This document shows, in pieces, positions 17,557-28,178 of a DNA stretch of 64,000 nucleotides. The translations under genes were made by a program, and so were the position numbers. Origin of the DNA: Cellulophaga sp. L1A9. GTDB taxonomy: Bacteria > Bacteroidota > Bacteroidia > Flavobacteriales > Flavobacteriaceae. Position 1 is the first letter of the stretch, and every line of letters starts with the position of its first letter. Location: assembly GCF_009797025.1 (NCBI RefSeq), contig NZ_CP047027.1, forward strand, positions 2,976,001 through 3,040,000, given 5' to 3'. The notes under the pieces were generated by a model. That model was not told the DNA's origin. It did no database searches and saw nothing but the letters and a program-made list of their open reading frames with translations.

Positions 17557-18708
17557 TTATTGCTTTTTTTGTTGAAGTTCTTGGTCATACAATTGTCGGC
17601 CGAGTTCTGCTAAAAAAGGAATTCCGATAGTGTCATATTCGTAGGTGTTGTCATTAAATATTTGGTTGTTGTTTACTAAAATTGTAGCCGTAAGTAGAAA
17701 TTCAATAGTGTTGGTACTATCCCTTATGTATGCGCAATCTGTAAGCGTACCATATGCATAGCCTACTTTATTATAAATCTCAATGGTATTAGGTATTGGT
17801 TTTTGGTGATCACCAAACATAAAAAACTTTACATAACTGTCATAATATTCAGTAGAGTCATACCTTGCTTCTCGAGGTAATGTATGCATGGCATTAAGGA
17901 GGAAGTCTCTTTGTGTAGCGCTTAAATTAAATCGTTCTTCTTTTTTAAATTTCTCCGGAAAAATTATTCGTTTTAATACCTCGTGTTGTGCGTCAATGGA
18001 GTAATAGTTTTTAAAACTAAAATCAAAGGGCTCTTTTAGAAGTTCATCATCCTCATTTATATAGCCTTTCCCTTTTTTTAGGTTGTTAAGAACAAGAGGT
18101 TTGATGGTTGCATTACTTCGTCTTTCGCGTATTCGCGTTGTACTGTCATTCATATAAATGACAATTGGTTTGGTGGTAATATTGTCCGCATCATCTATGG
18201 ACAGTCGATGAGAAATACGAACATTTTCTATCCCTTTTTTATGTAATGATTGGTTTATAGTATCTTGGCCTAAAAATTCAAACAATCGGTTGTAAGCGTC
18301 ATTGTCGCTAACTGCAAAAATTTTAGTTATTTCTTTGGCTACAGTCGTTTCAATAGTATCTCCTTCAATGTAAAATTTGGTGTGTAGACTTACATCCGGT
18401 ATTTTATTAATTTCTTCTAAAGCTAAAATAGCAACAGGTAATTTTACAGTGCTTGCAGGGTAGAAGTAATTGTTTTTGTTTGTTTGAAAATCATAATCAG
18501 TAAAAAACACCTCATTGTTTTCCCTGCGTATTTGAGTGAATTTTATTTGTACCTCATAGGCATTAATACTATCTATAACGTTTTTAATTTTGGGAGAAGT
18601 AGCTTTTAAAGCAGATTCAATGGGATGCGAAAATTCTATTTTAGATTTCTCTTTACAGCTAATGATAAGCAATAGAAAGAAGATAATGCTAATTGGTTTA
18701 GAAAGCAT
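17557..18708 (-). CDS. Lipoprotein serine hydrolase, class A beta-lactamase-related
   Basis: 383 residues. The lipoprotein signal ends at FLLLIISC. The class A-type motifs can be read in order: SxxK in YPASTVKLPVAI, SDN in AVSDNDAYNRLFEF, and KVG in IYNKVGYAYGTLTD in the place of KTG. Known relatives are periplasmic hydrolases of unknown substrate, not established beta-lactamases, and the length exceeds that of a class A enzyme by about 90 residues. It is 10 bases from the stop of the upstream small gene (start at 18961), so the two are likely co-transcribed. Confidence 0.82.
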   Translation of the reverse strand: MLSKPISIIFFLLLIISCKEKSKIEFSHPIESALKATSPKIKNVIDSINAYEVQIKFTQIRRENNEVFFTDYDFQTNKNNYFYPASTVKLPVAILALEEINKIPDVSLHTKFYIEGDTIETTVAKEITKIFAVSDNDAYNRLFEFLGQDTINQSLHKKGIENVRISHRLSIDDADNITTKPIVIYMNDSTTRIRERRSNATIKPLVLNNLKKGKGYINEDDELLKEPFDFSFKNYYSIDAQHEVLKRIIFPEKFKKEERFNLSATQRDFLLNAMHTLPREARYDSTEYYDSYVKFFMFGDHQKPIPNTIEIYNKVGYAYGTLTDCAYIRDSTNTIEFLLTATILVNNNQIFNDNTYEYDTIGIPFLAELGRQLYDQELQQKKQ

Positions 18709-18718
18709 TGGTTTTTTT

Positions 18719-18961
18719 TTAAGGGTTGTAAATTTCTCCTCGGTGTGGTTTTAAGGCATCTCTAACGATTAGCATTTCAGATTCTTCCACAACTAAAAAA
18801 GCTAAGCTATACATGTCATTTAGGTGTAAGACGTCTGTAATATTTAGCTGAAGCTTTTCCGTGGCAATAAATTCTTTTAAGTGAATTACGTGATGTTCAG
18901 CGGTTTTAGCAGCTGCAGGACCTCGAAAATCCCAAATCAACTTAATTTTTTTGGAGCTCAT
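18719..18961 (-). CDS. Conserved hypothetical protein, 80 residues
   Basis: I do not recognise a named domain. The protein starts MSSKKIKLIWDFRGPAAAKT and has a His-rich stretch (AEHHVIHLKEF) and a hydrophobic strand (YSLAFLVVEES). It looks soluble, with alternating strands and helices, and similar small proteins occur in other Flavobacteriaceae genomes as far as I recall. The start ATG lies 136 bases from the divergent isomerase gene, and the stop is 10 bases before the next gene start, supporting a bicistronic unit. No function assigned. Confidence 0.6.
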   Translation of the reverse strand: MSSKKIKLIWDFRGPAAAKTAEHHVIHLKEFIATEKLQLNITDVLHLNDMYSLAFLVVEESEMLIVRDALKPHRGEIYNP

Positions 18962-19063
18962 AGTGTAAAATTAATCGGTTTTTAGATCTATTATATCCCT
19001 ATATACAGTGATATTTCTAAAGGGAAAGTTAAAAGTACTTGAAATTTGTTAGAAATTAGGAAC

Positions 19064-19093
19064 TTGCACAACATCCGTTATTTGTTATTTTTG
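19064..19093 (+). promoter_or_regulatory. Promoter before the first PPIase gene
   Basis: TTG (19064-19066), exactly 19 bases, then TATTTTTG (19086-19093): a full match to the Bacteroidota consensus. Transcription would start near 19098-19100, at the ATG of the gene. Confidence 0.8.
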
Positions 19094-19097
19094 CAAG

Positions 19098-19988
19098 ATG
19101 CAGTTACAAAACATAGTTTTAAATAAAAAGGTGCGCTTTGTATCCGTTTTTGCCCTTATTACTTCATTTATTTCATGCAGTTCAATTTGGAAGAAAGAAG
19201 AAGATAGAGAGCCTCTAGCACGTGTAGATAAATCATATTTATATAAAGATGATATTGAGGCATTGCTAAAAGATAATGTTTCGAAAGAGGATAGTGCCTC
19301 CTTTGTAACCAATTATATTAATAATTGGGCGACGAAGCAATTGCTTTTATCCAAATCTAAAATAAACTTACCAGAAGAGCAATTAAAAGAATTTAATCAA
19401 CTTATAGAAAATTATAAGACAGATTTGTACACGCGAGCTTATAAAGAAGCATTAGTGAGCCAGACAGAAGATACCATTGTTACAGAAGCACAACTGACTA
19501 GTTTTTATGAAAACGAGAAAGAGAATTTTATGCTGAAAGAAAAATTGGTGAAACTTAGGTTTATAGAGCTTTCTACACAGTTTCTAGATAAAGAGCAAGT
19601 TGCAACACGTTTAAATCGTTTCAATACGAAAGATGTGAAGTTTTTAGATTCTGTTGGAATACAATTTAAAAACTTAAATTTTAATGATTCTATTTGGGTA
19701 AAAGCATCTAGAATTGTCAATGAAATTCCGCCCTTAACCTTTGAAAATGAGGATAGATACTTAAAAAAATCACAATTTTTTGAATTACAGGATTCAATAG
19801 GGGTATATTTGGCAAAGGTTACTGATGTGTTAAATACGAATGATACTGCTCCATTATCATTTGTCAAGCCATCAATTAAACAAATTTTATTAAATAGGAG
19901 ACGGTTGGCGCTAATTAGGAAATTAGAAACCGAAATTATTGATGATGCAATTAAAGATAAAGAATTTGAAGTTTATGTTAAAGATTAA
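19098..19988 (+). CDS. Lipoprotein with parvulin-type PPIase-related fold
   Basis: 296 residues; a lipoprotein signal ends at ALITSFISC. The rest resembles the SurA/PpiD chaperone module: long helices (DIEALLKDNVSKEDSASF, YINNWATKQLLLSK) around a region where a rotamase domain would be (LVKLRFIELSTQF); the catalytic motifs of parvulin are not obvious, so it may act only as a chaperone for outer-membrane proteins. ATG 19098 coincides with the predicted transcription start; a GTG at 19131 would give a 15-residue lipoprotein signal and a leader, so the start is uncertain. It overlaps the next isomerase gene by 14 bases. Confidence 0.75.
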   Translation: MQLQNIVLNKKVRFVSVFALITSFISCSSIWKKEEDREPLARVDKSYLYKDDIEALLKDNVSKEDSASFVTNYINNWATKQLLLSKSKINLPEEQLKEFNQLIENYKTDLYTRAYKEALVSQTEDTIVTEAQLTSFYENEKENFMLKEKLVKLRFIELSTQFLDKEQVATRLNRFNTKDVKFLDSVGIQFKNLNFNDSIWVKASRIVNEIPPLTFENEDRYLKKSQFFELQDSIGVYLAKVTDVLNTNDTAPLSFVKPSIKQILLNRRRLALIRKLETEIIDDAIKDKEFEVYVKD

Positions 19989-21405
19989 GAACACGATTAC
20001 ATTTTTAGTCCTACTTTTTGTTGGAATACTAAGCGCACAAGAAGAAATTATTGTAGAGGAAGTAGAAGTGAATGATGTTGCGGTGGTAGCTACGACTACA
20101 GATTCTGTGAAGCCTTTCAAAAAAATTAAATTAGATGGTGTTGCTGCGGTAGTGGGTGATTATTTAATTTTAGAATCAGATATTGATAAAACATTAATTG
20201 ACTTGCGTAATCAAGGGGTATCTGCTGATGATGTCTCTCGTTGTGGTTTGTTAGGGAAATTAATGGAGGACCGTTTGTATGCACACCAGGCAGTTCAAGA
20301 TAGTATATTGGTTGCCGATGATGAGGTAAATGCGACGAGTGATGCTCAAATTCAACAACTAGTAACTAGAGTTGGTTCAATGGAAAAAGTATTGTCTTTT
20401 TACAAGAAAACGGACGAGGAAAGCTTTAGAGAAGAACTTTATAAAATCAATAAGCTTCGTATGCTTTCAGAACGTATGCAGCGTAAAATTGTTGATGAGA
20501 TAGAAATTACACCAGAAGAAGTACGTCAGTTTTTTAATAAAATTCCAGAAGACCAACGTCCCGTTTTTGGTTCGGAATTAGAGATTGCTCAAATTGTAAA
20601 AAAACCTGTTGCTCCAGAAGAAGAAAAGCAGAAAGTAGTAGATCGTTTAAATAGGATTCGTGAAGATGTCTTAGAAAAAGGATCAAGCTTCTCTATTAAA
20701 GCAATTTTGAATAGTGAAGATCCTGGTTCTAAGCAGGACGGTGGGTATTATAAAATTGATAAACAAACAGGTTTTGTAAAAGAATTTAAAGATGTTGCAT
20801 TTAGCTTAAATGTTGGCGAAGTTTCTGAGCCTTTTGAAACAACTTATGGATATCATATTATTACGGTGGAAAAGATTTTAGGTCAAGATCGTGAAATTCG
20901 TCATATTCTTTTGATTCCTAAAGTGCCACAAGATGCCTTAGATGCGGCAAAACAAGAATTAGATACCATTCGTAATCAAATTGTTTCAGGGAAGTATACG
21001 TTTGCAGAAGCGGCATTAAATTTCTCTGATCAGAAAGAAACAAAATTTGATGGAGGACAGTTGCGTAACCCTGCGGATTACAGTGCTAGGTTTGAGCTTA
21101 CCAATATGGATCCTACTTTTTACAATCAGATTCGTAATTTAAAGGATAATGAAATTTCTCAGCCAATATTAGAAGACGATGCTCGTGAAGGGACAAGTTT
21201 TAAAATCATGAAAATTACCAACCGTCATGACGAACATGTGGCAGATTTTTCTAAAGATTATATAAAGATTCAAGAGTTAGCTAAAACTCAAAAGCAAGCA
21301 GATGCTATCGCAAAATGGATGGCGGAGCACATAGAAGAAACATACATAAGTGTAAATGAAACGAATAAAGGGTGTGAGTTTGCTAATAACTGGATAAAAG
21401 AGTAA
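19975..21405 (+). CDS. SurA-like periplasmic peptidyl-prolyl isomerase
   Basis: 476 residues, assists outer-membrane protein folding. The start at 19975 gives a signal peptide ([15 protein letters not shown]). A SurA N-terminal helical domain ([18 protein letters not shown]) is followed by two PpiC rotamase domains: EIAQIVKKP ending in [18 protein letters not shown], and [11 protein letters not shown] with the [16 protein letters not shown] block. Of the two, the first has the more complete closing YGYHII motif. The start overlaps the preceding isomerase gene by 14 bases, so the two are coupled. Longer starts at 19939 are rejected because they place the signal peptide internally. Confidence 0.9.
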   Translation: MLKIKNTITFLVLLFVGILSAQEEIIVEEVEVNDVAVVATTTDSVKPFKKIKLDGVAAVVGDYLILESDIDKTLIDLRNQGVSADDVSRCGLLGKLMEDRLYAHQAVQDSILVADDEVNATSDAQIQQLVTRVGSMEKVLSFYKKTDEESFREELYKINKLRMLSERMQRKIVDEIEITPEEVRQFFNKIPEDQRPVFGSELEIAQIVKKPVAPEEEKQKVVDRLNRIREDVLEKGSSFSIKAILNSEDPGSKQDGGYYKIDKQTGFVKEFKDVAFSLNVGEVSEPFETTYGYHIITVEKILGQDREIRHILLIPKVPQDALDAAKQELDTIRNQIVSGKYTFAEAALNFSDQKETKFDGGQLRNPADYSARFELTNMDPTFYNQIRNLKDNEISQPILEDDAREGTSFKIMKITNRHDEHVADFSKDYIKIQELAKTQKQADAIAKWMAEHIEETYISVNETNKGCEFANNWIKE

Positions 21406-21409
21406 TTAC

Positions 21410-22363
21410 ATGTCTGATGTTACAGCAATCAATAATCTTGTAGAAAAGCATGTTGCTTTAAAAAAAGAAATTGCCAAAATTATTGTTGGGCAAACGGAAG
21501 TGGTAGAACAGATTTTGCTTTCTATTTACACAGGTGGTCACTCTTTATTAATAGGAGTGCCGGGTTTGGCAAAGACATTAATGGTAAATACCATTGCACA
21601 AACATTAGGCTTAGATTTTAAAAGAATCCAGTTTACACCAGATTTAATGCCTAGTGATATTCTAGGGAGTGAAATTCTTGATCAGGATAGAAAATTTAAA
21701 TTTATCAAAGGTCCAATATTCTCTAATATTATTTTGGCCGATGAAATAAATAGAACTCCTCCAAAAACGCAAGCTGCATTGCTAGAGGCCATGCAGGAGC
21801 GTTCTGTTACTATTGCAGGTGTAAATTATAAATTACCTGCTCCTTATTTTGTTTTAGCAACACAAAACCCAATTGAGCAAGAAGGGACATATCCTTTGCC
21901 AGAAGCGCAATTAGACCGTTTTATGTTTGCCATTGAGTTGAAGTACCCATCTATACGTGAGGAGATTGCTATTGTAAAAGCAACCACTTCAGATGTTAAA
22001 AACGAAATTAATGCACTGCTGAGTGCAGAAGAAATTATAGCAATTCAACAATTAGTCAGAAGAATTCCTGTTCCTGATAATGTGGTAGATTACGCCGTAA
22101 AATTGGTGAATAGTACACGTGCTAATTTAGAGGGGGCTTCAGATTATGTGAAACAATATATTGATTGGGGAGCTGGTCCAAGAGCCTCACAAAATTTAAT
22201 TTTAGGAGCAAAGGCTCATGCTGCAATTAAAGGTAAATACTCTCCTGATATTGAAGATGTAAAAGCAGTTGCTTTAGGGATACTTAGACATCGAATTATA
22301 AAAAACTACAAGGCAGAAGCTGAAGGCATATCAGAAGATGCTATAATTCGTGAATTATTGTAG
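21410..22363 (+). CDS. MoxR-family AAA+ ATPase
   Basis: 317 residues of the AAA_3 type: Walker [15 protein letters not shown], Walker [22 protein letters not shown], sensor [22 protein letters not shown], and the lid domain [16 protein letters not shown]. MoxR ATPases act as chaperones for von Willebrand factor-type proteins; here the usual DUF58/vWA partners are not next to it, so its client must be encoded elsewhere. It starts 4 bases after the SurA-like gene, suggesting that it is the third gene of the 19.1-22.4 kb operon. Confidence 0.93.
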   Translation: MSDVTAINNLVEKHVALKKEIAKIIVGQTEVVEQILLSIYTGGHSLLIGVPGLAKTLMVNTIAQTLGLDFKRIQFTPDLMPSDILGSEILDQDRKFKFIKGPIFSNIILADEINRTPPKTQAALLEAMQERSVTIAGVNYKLPAPYFVLATQNPIEQEGTYPLPEAQLDRFMFAIELKYPSIREEIAIVKATTSDVKNEINALLSAEEIIAIQQLVRRIPVPDNVVDYAVKLVNSTRANLEGASDYVKQYIDWGAGPRASQNLILGAKAHAAIKGKYSPDIEDVKAVALGILRHRIIKNYKAEAEGISEDAIIRELL

Positions 22364-22516
22364 AAACTTCATCTACTTCAAACGTTTTCGTAAGAGATAT
22401 TTTATAAAAAAGTGCAATTAAATGAGGTATTCGTTTTTTTGGATCCACTTTTTAAAATTTTTCTTAAATTCAATCGAATCAATTCGCAATTCTTTTATTT
22501 AGCCTCAATATTTTAG

Positions 22517-22524
22517 TAATTTTG
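22517..22524 (+). promoter_or_regulatory. -7 promoter element of acnB
   Basis: TAATTTTG fits TAnnTTTG and lies 39 bases upstream of the ATG at 22564. The upstream TTG-initiated extension at 22522 would start inside this element, which supports the ATG. Confidence 0.5.
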
Positions 22525-22563
22525 CAAGATTGCAATAACCTAAAAAGTAGATTTTCTAAATAT

Positions 22564-25344
22564 ATGAGCATTTATAAAGATTACCTTAAGCAGATAGAAG
22601 AACGAAAAGATAATGGACTTCATCCGCAACCAATTGATGGTGCTGAATTGCTGAGTAAAATTATTGAGCAAATTAAAGATGTAGCTAATGAGTATAGAGA
22701 AGATTCTCTTAACTTTTTTATCTATAATGTTTTACCAGGAACTACCAGTGCTGCTTTTGTTAAAGCTAAATTTTTAAAAGAAATTATTTTAGGTGAAGCT
22801 ATAGTTGAAGAAATTACACCTTCTTTTGCTTTTGAGCAATTATCTCATATGAAAGGCGGACCTTCTATAGAGGTGTTATTAGATTTAGCTCTGGGTGATG
22901 ATGTGGCTATTGCTAAAGAAGCTGGAGTTGTTTTAAAGACACAGGTTTTTCTTTACGAAGCAGATATGGATCGTTTAGAAAATGCATTTAATAGTGGCAA
23001 TGAAACAGCTAAAGATATTATAGAGAGTTATGCTAAGGCAGAATTCTTTACAAAATTACCGGAAATTGAAGAAGAAATTGAAATCGTAACTTTTGTTGCG
23101 GGTATAGGTGATATTTCTACGGATTTACTTTCTCCTGGGGGAGATGCTCATTCAAGATCTGATAGAGAATTACATGGTCAGTGTCTGTTTGAGCACAATA
23201 AAGAACAACAAAACGAATTAATTGCCTTGCAAAAGCAACATCCTGACAAAAGGGTAATGTTAATTGCAGAGAAAGGTACAATGGGGGTTGGTTCTTCTAG
23301 AATGTCAGGTGTAAACAATGTGGCTTTATGGACAGGTATCAAATCTAGTCCGTATGTTCCCTTTATTAATATAGCTCCAATTATTGCAGGTACAAACGGT
23401 ATTTCACCAATTTTCTTAACCACAGTTAGTGTTACTGGTGGTATCGGAATTGACCTTCAAAACTGGGTTAAAAAGCAAGATGCAGACGGAAATACCATCC
23501 GAAATGAGGCAGGAGAGCCTGTTTTAGAGGAAGCGTACTCTGTAGCTACAGGAACTGTTCTTACAGTGAATACAAAAGAAAAGAAGCTTTATAATGTCGA
23601 TAAGGAATTAATGGATATTTCAGCGTCATTAACACCTCAGAAGCTAGAATTTATAAAAGCTCGTGGATCATACGCCATTGTATTTGGTAAAAAACTTCAA
23701 GCATTTGCGGCCAAAGTTCTAGGTGTAGAGCTCGTATCTGTTTATGCAAACTCAAAAGAAGTTTCCAATGAGGGGCAAGGGCTTACAGCAGTAGAAAAAA
23801 TATTTAATAAAAATGCCGTTGGTACAACGCCAGGTAAAACGTTACACGCAGGTTCTTATGTTCGTGTAGAAGTAAATATTGTGGGTTCGCAAGATACCAC
23901 GGGGCTTATGACTTCTCAAGAATTGGAGATGATGGCTGCAACAATTATTTCACCGATTGTAGACGGTGCTTACCAATCTGGTTGTCATACCGCTTCAGTT
24001 TGGGATAATAAGTCTAAGGCGAATATTCCTAGATTGATGAAATTCATGAACGATTTCGGTTTAATTACCGCTAGAGATCCTGAAAATAAATACAAACCAA
24101 TGACCGATGTGATTCATAAGGTACTTAATGACCTTACTGTTGATGATTGGGCTATTATTATCGGAGGAGATTCTCATACGAGAATGTCTAAGGGTGTTGC
24201 TTTTGGTGCAGATTCGGGAACAGTTGCACTTGCGCTAGCTACTGGTGAGGCGTCAATGCCAATTCCAGAGTCTGTTAAGGTTACTTTTAAAGGAGAAATG
24301 AAACCTTACATGGATTTCCGTGATGTTGTTCATGCTACACAGCAACAGATGCTTAAGACATTTGGTGGAGATAACGTGTTCCAAGGTAAAATCATAGAAG
24401 TGCATATTGGTACGCTTACAGCAGATCAAGCATTTACCTTTACGGATTGGACTGCAGAAATGAAAGCAAAAGCTTCTATCTGTATTTCTGAAGATGCTAC
24501 CTTAATTGAGTCTTTAGAAATCGCAAAAGGTAGAATCCAAATCATGATTGATAAGGGTATGGACAATAAATTGAAAGTCCTTAAAGGACTGATTGCTATT
24601 GCTGACAAACGAATTGCAGAGATTAAATCAGGAGAGAAGCCTGCGCTGACTCCAGACGCAAATGCTAAATATTCTGCAGAAGTTGTCGTTGATCTTGATT
24701 TGATTGAAGAGCCAATGATTGCAGATCCTGATGTAAATAATGATGATGTTTCTAAGCGATACACACATGATATCATTAGACAACTGTCTTTTTATGGAGG
24801 AACAAAGCAAGTAGATCTTGGTTTCGTAGGATCTTGTATGGTTCATAAAGGGGATATGAAAATCTTAGCTCAAATGCTTAAGAATGTTGAGGAGCAGTAT
24901 GGAAAGGTAGAATTTAAAGCGCCTCTTGTTGTTGCGCCTCCTACGTATAACATTGTAGATGAATTAAAGGCTGAAGGTGATTGGGAAGTTTTAGTGAAAT
25001 ACTCTGGCTTCGAATTCGATGATAATGCACCTAAGGCGGTAGCACGTACTGGATATGAAAATATGTTATATTTAGAACGTCCTGGATGTAATCTATGTAT
25101 GGGTAATCAGGAAAAAGCAGAGCCGGGAGATACGGTAATGGCTACTTCAACTCGTTTGTTCCAAGGTAGAGTTGTAAAAGATTCCGGTGAGAAAAAAGGA
25201 GAATCATTACTTTCTTCAACGCCAGTTGTGGTATTGTCTACAATATTAGGTAGAACGCCAACTATGGAGGAATACAAAGCTGCAGTAAAAGGGATTAACC
25301 TTACTCAGTTTACACCGCCACATAAACTGTTGGTTAGAGCGTAA
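22564..25344 (+). CDS. acnB: Aconitate hydratase B (2-methylisocitrate dehydratase-type)
   Basis: A 926-residue TCA-cycle enzyme that isomerises citrate and isocitrate through a 4Fe-4S cluster. AcnB order is seen: an N-terminal HEAT-like domain (about 1-160), the swivel domain 4 (about 165-370; GSSRMSGVNNVALW), then the cluster-binding domains, with QSGCHTASVWD, IGGDSHTRMSKGVAFG, GFVGSCMVHKGD and the cluster cysteines in ERPGCNLCMGNQ. The domain order distinguishes it from AcnA. ATG 22564 is the chosen start. A bifunctional enzyme is possible. A strong terminator separates it from the second aconitase gene. Confidence 0.96.
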   Translation: MSIYKDYLKQIEERKDNGLHPQPIDGAELLSKIIEQIKDVANEYREDSLNFFIYNVLPGTTSAAFVKAKFLKEIILGEAIVEEITPSFAFEQLSHMKGGPSIEVLLDLALGDDVAIAKEAGVVLKTQVFLYEADMDRLENAFNSGNETAKDIIESYAKAEFFTKLPEIEEEIEIVTFVAGIGDISTDLLSPGGDAHSRSDRELHGQCLFEHNKEQQNELIALQKQHPDKRVMLIAEKGTMGVGSSRMSGVNNVALWTGIKSSPYVPFINIAPIIAGTNGISPIFLTTVSVTGGIGIDLQNWVKKQDADGNTIRNEAGEPVLEEAYSVATGTVLTVNTKEKKLYNVDKELMDISASLTPQKLEFIKARGSYAIVFGKKLQAFAAKVLGVELVSVYANSKEVSNEGQGLTAVEKIFNKNAVGTTPGKTLHAGSYVRVEVNIVGSQDTTGLMTSQELEMMAATIISPIVDGAYQSGCHTASVWDNKSKANIPRLMKFMNDFGLITARDPENKYKPMTDVIHKVLNDLTVDDWAIIIGGDSHTRMSKGVAFGADSGTVALALATGEASMPIPESVKVTFKGEMKPYMDFRDVVHATQQQMLKTFGGDNVFQGKIIEVHIGTLTADQAFTFTDWTAEMKAKASICISEDATLIESLEIAKGRIQIMIDKGMDNKLKVLKGLIAIADKRIAEIKSGEKPALTPDANAKYSAEVVVDLDLIEEPMIADPDVNNDDVSKRYTHDIIRQLSFYGGTKQVDLGFVGSCMVHKGDMKILAQMLKNVEEQYGKVEFKAPLVVAPPTYNIVDELKAEGDWEVLVKYSGFEFDDNAPKAVARTGYENMLYLERPGCNLCMGNQEKAEPGDTVMATSTRLFQGRVVKDSGEKKGESLLSSTPVVVLSTILGRTPTMEEYKAAVKGINLTQFTPPHKLLVRA

Positions 25345-25799
25345 AAGAATAACTGCATAATAAATTAAAAAGCCTGAGTCCTAGATTCAGGCTTTTTCTG
25401 TTTTACAGGATAAAGTATTTCTTATCCTGAATGCATACGCGCTGTTTTTAGAGTAGAAGATGAGCGTGTAAAAAAATTCAGGCATTAAAATTCTTTTAAA
25501 TATATTTTGAAGTCCAATTGGGTTGTAGTGTATTTCAAATGATATTCTGAAAAAAATTAATAAATAGGACTTACACTTTTGATTCGTTCAAGGGGTATAC
25601 ATCGGTTGGAGTTTTAGGTGATTCGTCTAAATTTCTTCGGTTATGATCATGATTCCCGTCATGTTTGTATTGAATTTGCTCAAATCGAGAAATTCTTTTT
25701 TATAATCATTCTATATTTTCGTTTACTTTTCTTTAGTCTTTCTATATTTTGTACCTTGTAGTACTTAAAATAAAATACTAAAAAAAATATATAAATCTT
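25345..25799. other. 455-bp gap between the two aconitase genes
   Basis: It holds the acnB terminator (25367-25397) and then about 400 bases of AT-rich sequence before the second aconitase gene. I see no reading frame, no tRNA and no consensus -7 box at the usual place, so this is presumably a long regulatory leader of the second gene; nothing more can be supported. Confidence 0.6.
25367..25397 (+). terminator. Terminator after acnB
   Basis: Stem AAAAGCCTGA / TCAGGCTTTT with a 9-base loop and a T-run. Confidence 0.9.
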
Positions 25800-28073
25800 A
25801 TGGCATTTGATATAGATATGATAAGAGGGGTATATTCCAATATGTCTGATCGTGTGAGTAAAGCACGTGATTTAGTTGGAAAACCACTAACACTTTCTGA
25901 GAAAATTTTATATTCCCACCTTTGGGATGGAACTGCTTCTAAAGCTTTCGTTAGAGGAAAAGATTATGTTGATTTTGCACCTGATCGTATCGCTTGTCAA
26001 GATGCAACAGCACAAATGGCTTTGTTGCAATTTATGCAAGCAGGTAAACCTAAAGTTGCGGTACCAACTACCGTACATTGTGATCATTTAATACAAGCGA
26101 AAAGTGGTGCGGCAGTAGATTTAAAATCTGCAAACCACACAAGTGCGGAAGTATTTAACTTTTTAGAGTCTGTTTCTAATAAATACGGTATTGGTTTCTG
26201 GAAACCAGGAGCTGGTATTATTCACCAAGTAGTATTAGAAAATTATGCTTTCCCTGGAGGTATGATGATTGGTACTGATTCTCACACAGTAAACGCTGGT
26301 GGTTTAGGGATGGTTGCTATTGGAGTAGGTGGTGCAGATGCTGTAGATGTTATGGCAGGAATGGCATGGGAACTTAAATTTCCAAAATTAATTGGAGTTA
26401 AGTTAACTGGAACAATTTCTGGTTGGACTGCACCTAAAGATGTAATACTTAAAGTTGCTGAAATTTTAACTGTAAAAGGTGGAACGGGAGCAATTGTAGA
26501 ATATTTTGGTTCTGGTGCGTTATCATTATCATGTACTGGTAAAGGTACTATTTGTAATATGGGTGCAGAAATAGGAGCTACCACATCTACATTTGGTTAT
26601 GATGATTCTATGGAACGTTATTTAAGAGCAACAGATAGAGCAGATATTGCTGATGCTGCAAATGAAGTTAGAGAACATTTAACTGCAGATCCAGAGGTTT
26701 ATGCAAATCCAGAACAATATTTTGATGAAGTTATTGAAATTAACTTATCAGAATTAACGCCATTATTAAATGGTCCTTTTACGCCAGATTTATCTACCAA
26801 AGTTGGTTCAGATATGACGGAGAAAGCCACTAAGAATGAATGGCCATTGGCTGTGGAATGGGGGTTAATAGGTTCTTGTACGAACTCTTCTTATGAAGAT
26901 TTATCTAGAGCTTCATCTATCGCACAACAAGCTATTGATAAAGGATTGAAAATGAAATCAGAATTAGGGATTAATCCAGGTTCTGAACAGGTACGTTTTA
27001 CGGCACATAGAGATGGAATCTTACAAGTGTTTGAAAACTTAAATGCTAAAATATTCACGAATGCTTGTGGACCGTGTATTGGTCAATGGGCAAGATATAG
27101 TGATCCAAAAAATGCACCAAAGAACAGTATCGTTCACTCTTTTAATAGAAACTTCGCAAAACGTGCCGATGGTAATCCAAATACACACGCTTTCGTAGCT
27201 TCGCCAGAAATTACAGCTGCAATTGCTATTGCGGGTCGTTTAGATTTTAATCCGATGACGGATAAATTAATCAACGAAAATGGTGAAGAAGTTATGTTTG
27301 ATGAGCCAACAGGATGGGAATTACCTCCTAAAGGTTTTGAAGTGGAAGATGCCGGGTATTTAGCACCAGACAAAGATGGTTCTGGCGTTGTTGTTAAAGT
27401 AGCAACAGATTCTGAAAGATTACAATTGTTAGAGCCTTTTACGCCTATAAAGGACGAAAGTCTAATGGGTGTTAAATTATTAATTAAAGCTTTTGGTAAA
27501 TGTACTACTGACCATATTTCTATGGCTGGTCCTTGGTTGCGTTACCGTGGGCATTTAGATAATATATCAAACAACTGTTTAATTGGAGCTGTCAACGCTT
27601 TTGGTCAGAAGACCAATTTTGTTAAGAACCAATTGACAGGAGAATTTGGTGGTGTACCAGATACAGCACGTGCATATAAAGCAGCAGGTGTGAGAAGTAT
27701 TGTTGTTGGAGATCATAACTATGGTGAAGGATCTTCACGTGAGCATGCTGCAATGGAGCCTAGACATTTAGGTGTTGCCGCTGTTTTAGTAAAATCATTC
27801 GCTCGTATTCACGAAACAAATCTTAAAAAACAAGGGATGTTAGGGTTAACTTTTGCAAATGAAAGTGATTATGACCTAATACAAGAAGACGATACATTCA
27901 ATTTTATTGATATTTCAGAGTTTGCTCCAGACAAACAATTAACAATTGAAGTTGTTCATGCAGATGGAAGTAAAGATGTGATTAAAGTAAATCATACCTA
28001 CAACCAATCGCAAATAGACTGGTATAGAGAAGGTTCTGCTTTAAACGTGATCAAAAAAGAGAACGTAGCATAG
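25800..28073 (+). CDS. acn: Aconitate hydratase, mitochondrial-type
   Basis: 757 residues, second aconitase, of the monofunctional mitochondrial/AcnA superfamily and not homologous end to end with AcnB. Motifs run in the other order: [48 protein letters not shown] with a cluster Cys, ACGPCIGQW with the other two, and the C-terminal swivel domain with [16 protein letters not shown]. All three cluster cysteines are present. Two adjacent, unlike aconitases occur in other Flavobacteriaceae; why both are kept is not evident. It probably has its own promoter in the 455-bp gap and has its own terminator. Confidence 0.96.
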   Translation: MAFDIDMIRGVYSNMSDRVSKARDLVGKPLTLSEKILYSHLWDGTASKAFVRGKDYVDFAPDRIACQDATAQMALLQFMQAGKPKVAVPTTVHCDHLIQAKSGAAVDLKSANHTSAEVFNFLESVSNKYGIGFWKPGAGIIHQVVLENYAFPGGMMIGTDSHTVNAGGLGMVAIGVGGADAVDVMAGMAWELKFPKLIGVKLTGTISGWTAPKDVILKVAEILTVKGGTGAIVEYFGSGALSLSCTGKGTICNMGAEIGATTSTFGYDDSMERYLRATDRADIADAANEVREHLTADPEVYANPEQYFDEVIEINLSELTPLLNGPFTPDLSTKVGSDMTEKATKNEWPLAVEWGLIGSCTNSSYEDLSRASSIAQQAIDKGLKMKSELGINPGSEQVRFTAHRDGILQVFENLNAKIFTNACGPCIGQWARYSDPKNAPKNSIVHSFNRNFAKRADGNPNTHAFVASPEITAAIAIAGRLDFNPMTDKLINENGEEVMFDEPTGWELPPKGFEVEDAGYLAPDKDGSGVVVKVATDSERLQLLEPFTPIKDESLMGVKLLIKAFGKCTTDHISMAGPWLRYRGHLDNISNNCLIGAVNAFGQKTNFVKNQLTGEFGGVPDTARAYKAAGVRSIVVGDHNYGEGSSREHAAMEPRHLGVAAVLVKSFARIHETNLKKQGMLGLTFANESDYDLIQEDDTFNFIDISEFAPDKQLTIEVVHADGSKDVIKVNHTYNQSQIDWYREGSALNVIKKENVA

Positions 28074-28124
28074 TAAAAACTGAGTATTAAAATTTAGTTA
28101 AAAATTAATTAATATTAATTCAGC

Positions 28125-28154
28125 AAAACTCCTGATATTCATCAGGAGTTTTTT
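28125..28154 (+). terminator. Terminator after acn
   Basis: Stem AAAACTCCTGAT / ATCAGGAGTTTT with a 4-base loop and following T residues. The -7 element of the next gene begins at the end of the T-run. Confidence 0.9.
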
Positions 28155-28161
28155 AGTTTTG
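28154..28161 (+). promoter_or_regulatory. Possible -7 element of the thioredoxin pair
   Basis: TAGTTTTG fits TAnnTTTG, 17 bases before the ATG at 28179, directly after the acn terminator. No matching -33 TTG. Confidence 0.4.
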
Positions 28162-28178
28162 AGGAAACGTAAATACGT

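Noticed and set aside
23178..23423. Antisense open frames across the aconitase genes and elsewhere
   Set aside because: They lie entirely inside strong genes on the other strand and have no family signature.
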